A DNA stretch of 64,000 bases from Flavobacterium salilacus subsp. salilacus (GCF_004634195.1 NZ_SKBP01000006.1:110199-174198); one strand, 5' to 3'; counted from the first letter of the stretch, positions 43,851 to 53,062 are shown. The notes: a model not told the origin generated them from the sequence alone. Numbers and translations are program-made.

Positions 43851-45983
43851 ATGAAAAAGATTCTATTTTGCTGCATACTACTCACTTTTACTGTCTTTTA
43901 CGGGCAGGAAGACAAACACATAGAGCAAATTCGGAATAATATAGAGCTTATTTTCCCCGATACTCCCGGACTTGCAGAGAAAGTGAATGTTAATATTAAA
44001 CAGGCAACGCTTTCAGATTTTTTATTGGCGGTTTCCGAAGTACATAAAGTAAACATCAGTGTAGATCCTGCGTTAAAACAAACTACTATAGTTAATAACT
44101 TTAGCGATGTAATAGTGGCCGATCTAATACTTTTTTTATGTAAAGAATATAAATTAACGGTTGAATTTACGGGTAATATACTAGCCGTTAAACCCTATGC
44201 TCCGCCTGTAGAAGCTCCGAAAGAAAAAGTAATTGATGTAGATTATAATTATAATAATGAATTGCTTTCGCTAAACCTGAAAGACGATAAACTCTACGAT
44301 GCTTTTAAAAAGATAATGGATGAGAGTGGGAGAAATCTTGTTTTTACTCCCGGAATGGAAAACCAGCTATTAACGGTTTATATAAAAAATATGCCTTTTG
44401 ATGCGGCATTAAATAAACTGGCTTATGCCAATAATCTTTATGTAACAAAATCGAAAGATAATTTTTATCTTTTTGACAGGCTCGATGCTCCTGCGCCTGA
44501 CAAAAGCAGTTCGGCTGTAAGTCAAAACAAACCACAAAGGCAGCGCCGATCGAACTTCTTTTTTAATATACTGGATAAGGACAGGCAATTGCTTGAGGTT
44601 GATTTTGAAAATACACCCATATCCAGTATTGTTTATGATATTGGTACAGAATTACAAATTGACCTGTTTATAGCGAGTCCATTGGAAAATGCAGGAAATG
44701 CAACCGTAAAGGCAAAAAATATAACATTTGACGAGTTGCTAATGAAAATGTTTGAAGCCAATGCAACCAATGCCCAAGCAAATAACGCACCGCCACAGCA
44801 ACAATTTAATAATACAACCGGACAACAGGGAGCTGCAAATGATTTTTACACCTTTCTTAAAGAAAATAATATCTATTACTTTGGTACTAAAAGCCAGTTG
44901 ACTGTACGAAACGTAAAGGCTATACCGCTTATGCATCGTTCTATAGAATTATTAGGCGATCCTGATACTTCGCAGAGAACTGTAGGCAGGACATCTGCAT
45001 CAAGCTTTTCGAGCTATAATGGTTCTTTTGACAATCGTACTACTAATCAGCCACAACAAAATCAAAATGATAACAGAGGCAGTAGCCAGCCAGCCGAATC
45101 TATTTTGACTATTATTCCTGACGAGGTTAAAAAAGACCTTGATATAAAAATAGATCGTGAACTGAACAGTTTTATAGTAAACGGTCCTGCTGAAAATATT
45201 AACCGATTTGAATCCTTTATTAAGTATATAGATAAACCAGTACCCGTAATACTTATCGAGGTTATGCTGCTCGAAATAAGCAGAAGTGCTATTATAGAAA
45301 CAGGTATAAGCGCAGGCATTGGCGATAAACCAACTACCACAACAGGTACGGTTTTCCCTACTTCGGATATAACACTCGGAGCAAGCACAATCAATAAAAT
45401 AATTAATCGTTTTGATGGATTTGGCTCATTGAATATTGGTAATGTCGTACCTGATTTTTACTTGAGCCTAAAAGCAATGGAGGCAAATGGCGATTTAAAA
45501 ATACGTTCAGCACCAAGGCTTTCTACTTTAAATGGGCACAAAGCGCAACTATCTATTGGAGAAACTACTTATTATGTGGTTACCAATCAGAATTTTTACG
45601 GTTCTCAAATACCACAGGCTTCCGAGATTAAAAATTATCAGCCTATAGATGCCGAGTTGTCGGTATCTATAAAGCCTTTGGTTTCGGGCGACGGGCAAAT
45701 AACATTGGATATACGGGTTGTCCAATCGAGCTTTAACGGAGAACGTATTGATGAAGATGCCCCTCCGGGTATTAACTCACGAGAATTTACCTCTATTATC
45801 AGGGTAAGAGATCAGGATTTAATTGTATTGGGCGGGCTTGAAGAAAAAGTTAAAAACGACTCCGGCTCAGGAGTGCCGTTATTAGCCCGGATACCTATCA
45901 TCAAATGGTTATTCAGCTCAAGAAAGAGAGAAGATTCCAGAAAAAAACTAACTGTGTTAATTAAACCTACTGTTATATATTAG
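43851..45983 (+). CDS. Secretin (GspD/PilQ-like)
   Basis: 710 residues with a signal peptide (ending FTVFYGQE). N-terminal STN/N0-like and N-domains (~25-350) include VNINIKQATLSDFLLAVSEVHKVNISVDPAL and a second and third copy of that fold (NLKDDKLYDAFKKIMDESGRNLVF; DFENTPISSIVYDIGTELQIDLFI). A low-complexity N/Q/S-rich linker lies at ~370-425. The secretin domain is C-terminal (~430-710): VEVMLLEISRSA, APRLSTLNGHKAQLSIGE, VPLLARIPIIKWLFSSRKREDSRKKLTVLIKP. It forms the outer-membrane gate. Its TAG stop overlaps the GTG start of the next gene. Confidence 0.94.
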   Translation: MKKILFCCILLTFTVFYGQEDKHIEQIRNNIELIFPDTPGLAEKVNVNIKQATLSDFLLAVSEVHKVNISVDPALKQTTIVNNFSDVIVADLILFLCKEYKLTVEFTGNILAVKPYAPPVEAPKEKVIDVDYNYNNELLSLNLKDDKLYDAFKKIMDESGRNLVFTPGMENQLLTVYIKNMPFDAALNKLAYANNLYVTKSKDNFYLFDRLDAPAPDKSSSAVSQNKPQRQRRSNFFFNILDKDRQLLEVDFENTPISSIVYDIGTELQIDLFIASPLENAGNATVKAKNITFDELLMKMFEANATNAQANNAPPQQQFNNTTGQQGAANDFYTFLKENNIYYFGTKSQLTVRNVKAIPLMHRSIELLGDPDTSQRTVGRTSASSFSSYNGSFDNRTTNQPQQNQNDNRGSSQPAESILTIIPDEVKKDLDIKIDRELNSFIVNGPAENINRFESFIKYIDKPVPVILIEVMLLEISRSAIIETGISAGIGDKPTTTTGTVFPTSDITLGASTINKIINRFDGFGSLNIGNVVPDFYLSLKAMEANGDLKIRSAPRLSTLNGHKAQLSIGETTYYVVTNQNFYGSQIPQASEIKNYQPIDAELSVSIKPLVSGDGQITLDIRVVQSSFNGERIDEDAPPGINSREFTSIIRVRDQDLIVLGGLEEKVKNDSGSGVPLLARIPIIKWLFSSRKREDSRKKLTVLIKPTVIY

Positions 45984-47164
45984 TGGCATCTAACCTTCAA
46001 AATATTCTTTCGGGAAAAAATTACATTGGTATTGAGTGCTTCTCAATAAACAATGAGGACAGATATGCTTTTTTACAAGTAACACGAAAAAAAGGCAGTC
46101 TTGAGATAGCACGTAAAGAGATTTTTGAAACTGAAGAACAACTTACAACAGAAAAAACCAAACTCCCTGTTATACTCATAATCAATAACAAGTATGTACT
46201 GCAAAAAGAGGTAGTAGGAACGGATAGTAATGATAAAAAATTACTGCATAAAGGCTTTCCAAATATACAGTTAGATGATTTTTATTACGAAATATGGCGC
46301 ACGGGCTCAACTTCTGTTATTGTGATATGCCGAAAAAATTATATTGATGAAAAAATAAATACCTTTTCTGAGAATTTCAGGGTGGCTTCGGTTAGTCTTG
46401 GTTTGTGCTCTCTAGCTACTGTTACAGATTTTATAAATACCCCATCAGTTACAACAAATACTCATGAAATTGATTTGCAGAAAGACGAAGTAAGCCTGAA
46501 CATTTATAATGGAAAGCCTGTGGTTTATGACGTAAACGGTCTTGCAGTAGATACCCGTTGGATTATAGCTTTTGCAGGTATTTTAAGCAGCATCCTTACC
46601 ATTGATAAAACATCGGGGAGTATTCTTACTATTAAAAATATACTTGCCGAAAAATTTAAACAGAAAGCCTTTTTTGAGAAAACACTCCGGTTTGGTATGG
46701 GTCTGATATTAGTACTCTTGCTTATTAATTTTTTACTCTTCAGCCATTATTTTAAAAAAGCTTCTGAAATAGATACTGTGCTTTCGGCAAATAAGGTTGA
46801 AATAGAACGAATAAATGAACTAAAAAAGAGAATAAGCGATAAGGAGGAAAAATTAGAAAACTTTGCCAATAATACTTCTTCAAAAAGCTCTTTGGTTATT
46901 AATAAAATAACTTCTTCTGTTCCCGGCTCAATAGTATTGGACAAACTAATTTTTCATCCTGTAGAGAAGCGTATAAAAGAAGGTGAAGCAATACAACCAC
47001 AAGACAGCATTATTATAATTTCGGGTAAGGTTCTAAGCAATCAGGATTTTACGAATTGGATATCCCAAATAGAGAACTTGGAAGAGATAAAAAACGTAAC
47101 AATTACATCGTTCGGCAAAGAAAATAACAAAACAGAATTTTCGTTAAGGGCAGATACAAAATGA
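45983..47164 (+). CDS. PilM/PilN- (GspL-) like inner-membrane assembly protein
   Basis: 393 residues from a GTG start overlapping the secretin stop (TAGTG). The N-terminal ~225 residues have a weak actin-like PilM/GspL character. One TM helix (~235-255: LRFGMGLILVLLLINFLLFSHYF) leads to a periplasmic coiled coil (~260-300) and a ferredoxin-like PilN domain (~305-393: VINKITSSVPGSIVLDKLIFHP ... ISGKVLSNQDFTNWISQIENLEEIKNVTIT). One polypeptide thus covers both PilM and PilN, as GspL does. It should link the ATPase to the periplasmic parts. Overlap with the next gene (ATGA) supports coupling. Confidence 0.75.
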   Translation: MASNLQNILSGKNYIGIECFSINNEDRYAFLQVTRKKGSLEIARKEIFETEEQLTTEKTKLPVILIINNKYVLQKEVVGTDSNDKKLLHKGFPNIQLDDFYYEIWRTGSTSVIVICRKNYIDEKINTFSENFRVASVSLGLCSLATVTDFINTPSVTTNTHEIDLQKDEVSLNIYNGKPVVYDVNGLAVDTRWIIAFAGILSSILTIDKTSGSILTIKNILAEKFKQKAFFEKTLRFGMGLILVLLLINFLLFSHYFKKASEIDTVLSANKVEIERINELKKRISDKEEKLENFANNTSSKSSLVINKITSSVPGSIVLDKLIFHPVEKRIKEGEAIQPQDSIIIISGKVLSNQDFTNWISQIENLEEIKNVTITSFGKENNKTEFSLRADTK

Positions 47165-47697
47165 AATTAAGCAGAAATAATAAGTTACTTCTGTTAGGGT
47201 TAATCATAACCCTCTACATTTGCTATGCTTTTGCTTTTTCGAATACTATTCATTATTACAATGAATATCAATCTAAGAAAGAAGTGACAGAAAACTCACT
47301 GAATAATCCTGATATACTGAGACAACTGGTTATCAGAGAAAAACAACTTGATACTATTTTAGAACGATATTCTCTTATAGAAAAAGAATCGTTTCAAAAC
47401 GAGTTACTGAAAAAAATAACAACTCTCAGTAATCGCTATAATCTGAAAATTACAGACTTTAAAGAGCCACACATTATCGTTGAAAATGAAATTAAGACAT
47501 CCAGTTATATATTTACGCTGGAAGGAAGCTTTAACGGTATATTATTACTGATAAATGCCATAGAAAATGATGTAACACTGGGCGCGGTAAAGCATATTAC
47601 CTTTGCAAAGAACAGAAACTATAAATACAATACCGATTATCTTACAGGAGAAATAATTATGCAAAAAAATGAAACTGTTAAAGATGGGCCACAATAG
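47161..47697 (+). CDS. PilO/GspM-like inner-membrane protein
   Basis: 178 residues. A single N-terminal TM helix (~9-27) is followed by a coiled coil (~30-80) and a small periplasmic domain with the PilO-like LLKKITTLSNRYNLKITDFKEPHI and YIFTLEGSFNGILLLINAIENDVTLGAVKHITFAKNR. It pairs with the PilN-like part of its neighbour in known systems. The start overlaps the upstream stop by 4 bp. Identification is by size, topology and position. Confidence 0.72.
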   Translation: MKLSRNNKLLLLGLIITLYICYAFAFSNTIHYYNEYQSKKEVTENSLNNPDILRQLVIREKQLDTILERYSLIEKESFQNELLKKITTLSNRYNLKITDFKEPHIIVENEIKTSSYIFTLEGSFNGILLLINAIENDVTLGAVKHITFAKNRNYKYNTDYLTGEIIMQKNETVKDGPQ

Positions 47698-47712
47698 AAT
47701 TTTCACCCTGAA

Positions 47713-48468
47713 ATGTTTACTTTTACTATGATGAAAAACACCTTTAAATATCTGTTTATATTAATAATAGTAGTAGTTACAGGCTGCCAAACTACTAAAA
47801 TTAACAATGTTAAGTACACAGTATCAGCAGCAACTACTGAGTTAGGTAGCATAGGTCGCTCAACAACATTATTTAAGCTTGATAATGATTTTAAAACGCA
47901 TTCATTTCCGTTATTAAAAAACAATATAAGGCTGGACGTACAGGTGCGCCCCTTTAATAAAAACACATATAAGATTTATACCGCTAAAGCTGAGTTGGCA
48001 CAGGAGCAACAAAAAATACAATATACAGACAGTTTGTCTGTTAAGCCGGAACTGGTAACCATTTCCCTACTTGATGTAAAAGGCTATATTAATGAACTGA
48101 ACAGTGATTATAATAAAGATATTGCCACCTATTTAAAAGATACCGAAGATGCTGTTGCCGTTACAGGGCTTGCAATAACATTGCCTAAAGAAGCCTTGAA
48201 TAAAATTAAGACATCGGATGCTTATTACCTTACTAACAGCCAAGACAAAAAATATACTCTCAGTTTATACAAAACAGGCAAAAAAACAGATGAAATAGAT
48301 TTAACACAGGGTACTGTGATAGGCTATACATTAGGTAAATTTTGTTGGGCTGTAAATGACAGGCAAAAATGGTATATAGGGGATATTGTAAAAGACAATA
48401 AGAGCTGCAAAGGAGAAACGAAAGAAAAAATAAAAGAGAAAGAACAAACCAATTTGTTTAAAATGTAA
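47713..48468 (+). CDS. Lipoprotein of the pilus/secretion operon, unrecognised family
   Basis: About 251 residues (a start at the in-frame ATG 47728 is also possible). The lipobox is VVVTGCQTT. The rest is beta-rich (NIRLDVQVRPFNKNTYKIYTAKAEL ... YYLTNSQDKKYTLSLYKTGKKTDEIDLTQGTVIGYTLGKFCWAVNDRQKWYIGDIVKDNKSC) with two or more Cys. I see no known pilotin motif. Its place between PilO- and PilP-like genes suggests an outer-membrane accessory of the secretin. Confidence 0.6.
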   Translation: MFTFTMMKNTFKYLFILIIVVVTGCQTTKINNVKYTVSAATTELGSIGRSTTLFKLDNDFKTHSFPLLKNNIRLDVQVRPFNKNTYKIYTAKAELAQEQQKIQYTDSLSVKPELVTISLLDVKGYINELNSDYNKDIATYLKDTEDAVAVTGLAITLPKEALNKIKTSDAYYLTNSQDKKYTLSLYKTGKKTDEIDLTQGTVIGYTLGKFCWAVNDRQKWYIGDIVKDNKSCKGETKEKIKEKEQTNLFKM

Positions 48469-48473
48469 TAGCC

Positions 48474-49403
48474 ATGAAGAAACTATTATACATACTGCTC
48501 CCAATATTGCTGCTGTTGTCCTGCGAAGAAATTTTGCTGGAAGATGACATTTCTGATGAAACAGTATTACTTATCGCTCCTGCTGACAATGCACAGTTTT
48601 TCTCGACCAGTATTACCTTTACATGGGGAGCTATAGAAAATGGTACAGAATACAGAATACAAATTGCAAAGCCGGATTTTAATAATCCGTTACAAATAAT
48701 AGCTGATAGTGTTGTTGACACTACGTCATTTACCACACAGTTAGGTATTGGCAATTATCAATGGAGGGTTCAGGGCGTTAATAGTGGTTATGAAACTGCT
48801 TTCAGTACGAGGTCGCTAACCGTAGTGAGCAATGAAGATTTTCAAAGCAATACAGTTGCCTTAACTTCGCCTGCCAATAATATAATTACAAATACGGCTA
48901 CTCAAAACTTAGTATGGCAATCCGTATTAGGTGCTACCCAGTACAATTTACAAATTTTAGACAGTAATAATAACTTGGTAGATGAGCAGGATGTAACGGC
49001 AACCTCTGTTAGCTATACCTTTTCTGACGGGAGCTACCAATGGCGCGTAAGAGCCACCAATGGCGAACAGAATACACTATATTCCTCTCGAAATATTTTG
49101 ATAGATACCACAGTACCGAACACCCCTATTTTAAATACTCCTGCTAACTCCGGTAATACATCAGACAATGATATAACATTTTCTTGGAGCAGGACTGCTA
49201 TTGCAGGAAGTGCCGAAACAGATGTTATTTATATATACAACAATAGCTCGCTTACCGATCCGGCAGTATATGAAGGTGAAGAAACGAGTCCTTATACCAC
49301 ATCAACATTAAGTAATGGTACATACTATTGGTATGTAAAAGCATTTGATGAAGCCGGTAATGAAAGTCAGCAAAGTAGTGTATTCAGTTTTACTATAAAT
49401 TAA
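48474..49403 (+). CDS. Lipoprotein with three FN3/Ig-like repeats
   Basis: 309 residues. The lipobox is LLLLSCEE. Three ~85-residue beta-sandwich repeats each carry the same pattern: TVLLIAPADNAQFFSTSITFTWGAIENGTEYRIQIAK; VALTSPANNIITNTATQNLVWQSVLGATQYNLQILD; PILNTPANSGNTSDNDITFSWSRTAIAGSAETDVIYIY. All end in a Y-W-V/R strand (NYQWRVQG, SYQWRVRA, TYYWYVKA). Such modules bind surface polymers or partners. It is probably an outer-membrane accessory of the machine. Its stop overlaps the next start (TAATG). Confidence 0.72.
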   Translation: MKKLLYILLPILLLLSCEEILLEDDISDETVLLIAPADNAQFFSTSITFTWGAIENGTEYRIQIAKPDFNNPLQIIADSVVDTTSFTTQLGIGNYQWRVQGVNSGYETAFSTRSLTVVSNEDFQSNTVALTSPANNIITNTATQNLVWQSVLGATQYNLQILDSNNNLVDEQDVTATSVSYTFSDGSYQWRVRATNGEQNTLYSSRNILIDTTVPNTPILNTPANSGNTSDNDITFSWSRTAIAGSAETDVIYIYNNSSLTDPAVYEGEETSPYTTSTLSNGTYYWYVKAFDEAGNESQQSSVFSFTIN

Positions 49404-49876
49404 TGAAAAACAAAAAAGCCATATATATACTGTTGCCCTTAGTATTACTTATATGGGCTATGGTCATATATCAGTTTTTTTCATTTTCAGGTTCCGATGC
49501 AGTAGCGGTTAACAATAATAAAGCATATACTATTAAGCCCATAAATATTCCTGTTAAAGATACATTTACCATCAATGTAAATTATCGCGATCCTTTTTTA
49601 GGTAAAATGTACTTGCCCAATAATAATAAAACAAGTATATCTAAAAAAACCAAACCCAAACCTGCTGAACCGATTATAATGCCTCATATCATATATAAGG
49701 GTATAGTATCTGACAATCAGAATGAAAAGAAAGTGTTTATGGTAATTATTAAGGGACAAACATTTTTGATGAAAGAAAAAGATACCGAACAAGAAGTCAC
49801 CTTAAAAAACGGAAACAGAGAATATATAGAAGTGGTATATAAAGGACAAAAAAATAAAATAGTAATACAATCGTGA
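49403..49876 (+). CDS. PilP/GspC-like protein
   Basis: 157 residues. One TM helix (~7-27) precedes a Pro/Lys linker (NNNKTSISKKTKPKPAEP) and a small beta domain (~95-157: MPHIIYKGIVSDNQNEKKVFMVIIKGQTFLMKEKDTEQEVTLKNGNREYIEVVYKGQKNKIVIQ). The homology-region-like fold, with 'RDPF' in NVNYRDPFLGK, is as in PilP/GspC, which link the inner-membrane complex to the secretin. It overlaps both neighbours by 1-4 bp. Confidence 0.72.
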   Translation: MKNKKAIYILLPLVLLIWAMVIYQFFSFSGSDAVAVNNNKAYTIKPINIPVKDTFTINVNYRDPFLGKMYLPNNNKTSISKKTKPKPAEPIIMPHIIYKGIVSDNQNEKKVFMVIIKGQTFLMKEKDTEQEVTLKNGNREYIEVVYKGQKNKIVIQS

Positions 49877-51156
49877 TATTTAAATGGGGGCATAAAATTT
49901 ATTCTGGAGCTTTACAGTTCACCATTTTTATTGCGGTTATTATAGCCTTATTACTTGCTGCTGCGGTTATTTTATTTTATACCCATCGTTTTTTTCTGGA
50001 ACAATCAAAATCCTCCATACAAAACATACAACTATCCGACTCAGGGATAATGGTTTTGAAGGGGCAAGATGAAATTAATCGAGATACGCTAAGTATTGCT
50101 GTGCCTGGCAAAGAAATCAATCAATCAATACGTACCCATTTATCCCATTGGGGTATTTACGAAAAAGCATGGGTGCAAAGCATAGATCGAAAAAAAGAAT
50201 TTACAAAATGTTCTTTTCTTGGCTCTTCAATACCAGCAGATAAGCGCCCGTCGTTATATTTAAAAGACATGGCTAAGCCTCTTGTTGTTGTAGGGAACAC
50301 AAACATAACAGGAAAAGCTATATTGCCCCAAAAAGGAATTAAAACAGGCAGTATAGCAGGGCACAGCTATTATGGCACCAGCCTCATATACGGTAATGTG
50401 GCAGAAAGTACTCCTGAACTGCCTAAGCTAAAATACAATTACAGGTCTATACTAGATTATTATCTGAATGAATTTATGCCGGAGCAAGACAATTTTATTT
50501 CATTATCTGATAATGCTGTTATTACAAATTCCTTTAATGCCCCTGTAAAAGGTATCGTATCACAACAGGAAATAGTTATAGAAAATAGTAGCATTACAGG
50601 GAATATCGTTATACGGTCTGCCGATAAAATTACGGTTCGTAATACTGCAAAACTAAAAGATATAATACTTGCTGCCCCTATTATTGAAGTTGAAGATGGG
50701 GTTACAGGTAATTTCCAGGCTATTGCAACAACTACTATAAAAATAGGCAGCAGGTGTAAATTAAATTATCCTTCGGCACTCGTAATGGTTGAGGAAGAAC
50801 CTGACTTAACTCAGCCATATAACGAATTTCAAAATAAAATTTATATTAGTGAAGGAACTGTTCTCAAAGGGACTTTGTGCTTTTTAGAGCGACCTAAAGA
50901 AAATGATTATAAAGTAAATATATATGTTGATTCCGGCGTTACTGTAAAAGGAGAAATATACTGCGAAGGCAATTTGGAGTTGAAAGGAAATGTTATAGGT
51001 ACAGTGTACACTAATCAATTTGTAGCCAATGAAAGAGGTACTATATTTGTAAATCATCTATATGATGCAACTATTTCGAGTGCAAAATTGCCCGAAGCTT
51101 TTGGAGGACTGCTTTTTGAAAATGAAGTTAAAACAGTGATGAAATGGCTTTATTAA
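49873..51156 (+). CDS. GspK/PilX-like pseudopilin-type protein with beta-helix domain
   Basis: 427 residues from a GTG start inside the preceding stop (GTGA). A short leader MIFKWGHKIYS precedes a hydrophobic helix (GALQFTIFIAVIIALLLAAAV). If cut after Ser11 it has Phe, not Glu, at position 5; GspK also lacks Glu5. The large periplasmic part (~120-400) is full of hexapeptide-like strands (NAVITNSFNAPVKGIVSQQEIVIENSSITGNIVIRSADKITVRNTAKLKDIIL; GTVLKGTLCF; GVTVKGEIYCEGNLELKGNVIGTVYTNQF), suggesting a beta-helix similar to bactofilin/adhesin modules. This is not seen in ordinary GspK. It is probably a tip protein. Confidence 0.62.
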   Translation: MIFKWGHKIYSGALQFTIFIAVIIALLLAAAVILFYTHRFFLEQSKSSIQNIQLSDSGIMVLKGQDEINRDTLSIAVPGKEINQSIRTHLSHWGIYEKAWVQSIDRKKEFTKCSFLGSSIPADKRPSLYLKDMAKPLVVVGNTNITGKAILPQKGIKTGSIAGHSYYGTSLIYGNVAESTPELPKLKYNYRSILDYYLNEFMPEQDNFISLSDNAVITNSFNAPVKGIVSQQEIVIENSSITGNIVIRSADKITVRNTAKLKDIILAAPIIEVEDGVTGNFQAIATTTIKIGSRCKLNYPSALVMVEEEPDLTQPYNEFQNKIYISEGTVLKGTLCFLERPKENDYKVNIYVDSGVTVKGEIYCEGNLELKGNVIGTVYTNQFVANERGTIFVNHLYDATISSAKLPEAFGGLLFENEVKTVMKWLY

Positions 51157-51485
51157 AAAAAATACAATCGGCTACATTAATAGAAACCCTCATGGCAACT
51201 GTGCTTATTGTGATTGTTTTTATAGTGGCAAGCCTTATACTTAATAACTTGCTTTTTAATTCATTTTCCAGAAAAACACACGATGCAGAAACCCGGATTT
51301 ACGAGTTAGAATATCAGATACAGCATAATGCTATAAAACTACCCTACCACGAAGAGTTTGGTAACTGGAAAATAGATATAACTACAGAAAAAGAAAACCA
51401 AAATATATGGCTTTATGCCACTGCAAAACACAAACTAAATGAAAAAGAGATAACGATAAACAGTATATATGACACAGCGCGCTAA
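51144..51485 (+). CDS. Minor pseudopilin (GspI-like)
   Basis: 113 residues. The leader MALLKKIQS is followed by ATLIETLMATVLIVIVFIVASLILNNLL. Cleavage is expected after Ser9 with Glu14 as E5. A short globular domain follows (TRIYELEYQIQHNAIKLPYHEEFGNWKIDITTEKE). The 'ATLIETLMA' start and small size suit GspI. It overlaps the GspK-like gene by 13 bp and the next pseudopilin by 17 bp. Confidence 0.75.
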   Translation: MALLKKIQSATLIETLMATVLIVIVFIVASLILNNLLFNSFSRKTHDAETRIYELEYQIQHNAIKLPYHEEFGNWKIDITTEKENQNIWLYATAKHKLNEKEITINSIYDTAR

Positions 51486-51939
51486 AGTAAAATCTTTTAC
51501 CCTATCCGAAATGCTGGTTGTAATGATTATTACAGCCATAGTAGTAGGTATTGCTTTTAGTGTATTAAGCCTTGTACAAAAACAAATTAGAACGGTTGAA
51601 CGTAACTTTGCAAAAACAACCGAAATTTCTCTCTTTGAGCAACGCCTATGGCAAGATTTTAATTCTCATAACACTATCAAAGCCATTGATAACAAAGTAA
51701 TCTGCACTTCGGATATTGATACCGTTACCTATTCTTTTAATCCGGAGTATTTACTAAGGAATGCTGATACTATACATTCACAATTAACTGTAGATAAATT
51801 TTATTACCTTGGCAACGAGGTAAAGTCAGGATTTATCGATGCTGTTACTATCTCTGCGCAAAAAGAACTTCCTAATCATACTATATTTGCTTCCATGCAG
51901 TATGATGCAACACATTACATGAACAACAATGGCATTTAA
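51469..51939 (+). CDS. Minor pseudopilin (GspJ-like)
   Basis: 156 residues. The leader MTQRAKVKS is followed by FTLSEMLVVMIITAIVVGIAFSVLSLV. Cleavage is after Ser9 with Glu14 as E5, again with Ser at -1. The body (FAKTTEISLFEQRLWQDFNSHNTIKAIDNKVICTSDIDTVTYSFNPEYLLRNADTIHS) fits a GspJ/PilW-type minor pilin, including 'LEQRLWQDF'. It probably sits at the pseudopilus tip with the GspK- and GspI-like proteins. Confidence 0.78.
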   Translation: MTQRAKVKSFTLSEMLVVMIITAIVVGIAFSVLSLVQKQIRTVERNFAKTTEISLFEQRLWQDFNSHNTIKAIDNKVICTSDIDTVTYSFNPEYLLRNADTIHSQLTVDKFYYLGNEVKSGFIDAVTISAQKELPNHTIFASMQYDATHYMNNNGI

Positions 51940-53062
51940 GTTAGATAACATATCTGCAAATAATTCCGATAAATCTGTCGGGAATAGCATTGAAAAGTTA
52001 CTCAAAACCGAGATAACATTTTTCAGTAGTGGATTTTCTAATAAAAAAAAACAAGCTTTTTATCTGGAACTATCCGTCCTGTTAAAAGCCGGAATTACTA
52101 TAAAAGAAGCTCTCGGCTTAATAATTGAATCTTTAAAAAAGGAGAAAGACAAACAACTGTTGAGTGGTGTATTGCAGCAGGTAATAAACGGGAAGCCATT
52201 TTCTGAAGCCTTATATGCTACAAAGCAGTTTTCTGAATATGAGTACTTCTCTTTAAAAATAGGAGAAGAAACCGGTACTACAGCGCGAGTAAGCAAAGAA
52301 CTAGGTATTTTTTATGAACGTAAAAATGAGCAGAAAAGAATTATTATAGCTGCTCTTACTTACCCATCTATAGTATTATCTACGGCAGTATTAGTAGTAA
52401 TTTTTATGCTTAGCTATGTAGTTCCTATGTTCCAGGATATTTTTAAACAAAATAATATGGAGCTGCCTTATCTTACTCGCGTAATTGTAAAGCTGTCAGA
52501 AATTACCAAATCATACGGATTGATTCTCTTTCTCTCAATACTATTGTTTTTCATGGTAAGTAGGTTTTTAAAAGACAATTATGCCTATCGGAAAAACATT
52601 CACTTGCTGATGCTCAAAATCCCGGTAGTAGGTCGTTTTATAAGTAAAATTTACTTAGCACAGTTTACACAAGCTGTTACACTCCTTACATCCTCAAAAG
52701 TACCCATACTAAACAGTATCCAGATGGTTACTAAAATGATTCGTTTTGTACCGTTACAAGAAGCCCTAACCCAGGTTGAAGCTAACATAATGAAAGGGGA
52801 AAGCCTTAGCGAAAGCCTTAAAAACAACAAACTATTTGATAATAGAATTATATCTCTTGTTAAAGTAGCGGAAGAAACCAATCAAACAGAATATATTTTC
52901 AATCAATTAAACGAACAATATAACCAAGAGGTTATGCAGCAGTCTAAAGTGTTATCAACTGTTTTAGAACCCTTTATTATTCTTTTTGTTGGCGTATTGG
53001 TTGCAGTATTGCTTGTTGCAATGTACTTACCTATGTTCCAATTGAGCAGTGCTATAGGGTAA
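51929..53062 (+). CDS. GspF/PilC-type inner-membrane platform protein
   Basis: 377 residues. Two T2SSF cytoplasmic helical bundles are visible: KKQAFYLELSVLLKAGITIKEALGLIIESLKKEKDKQLLSGVLQQVINGKPFSEALY ... FSLKIGEETGTTARVSKELG, and FTQAVTLLTSSKVPILNSIQMVTKMIRFVPLQEALTQVEANIMKGESLSESLKNN ... VAEETNQTEYIF. TM helices lie at ~142-165, ~195-213 and ~345-368. It is the platform on which the ATPase acts. It is the last gene of the operon. An IS1 remnant begins 32 bp past its stop. Confidence 0.94.
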   Translation: MAFKLDNISANNSDKSVGNSIEKLLKTEITFFSSGFSNKKKQAFYLELSVLLKAGITIKEALGLIIESLKKEKDKQLLSGVLQQVINGKPFSEALYATKQFSEYEYFSLKIGEETGTTARVSKELGIFYERKNEQKRIIIAALTYPSIVLSTAVLVVIFMLSYVVPMFQDIFKQNNMELPYLTRVIVKLSEITKSYGLILFLSILLFFMVSRFLKDNYAYRKNIHLLMLKIPVVGRFISKIYLAQFTQAVTLLTSSKVPILNSIQMVTKMIRFVPLQEALTQVEANIMKGESLSESLKNNKLFDNRIISLVKVAEETNQTEYIFNQLNEQYNQEVMQQSKVLSTVLEPFIILFVGVLVAVLLVAMYLPMFQLSSAIG

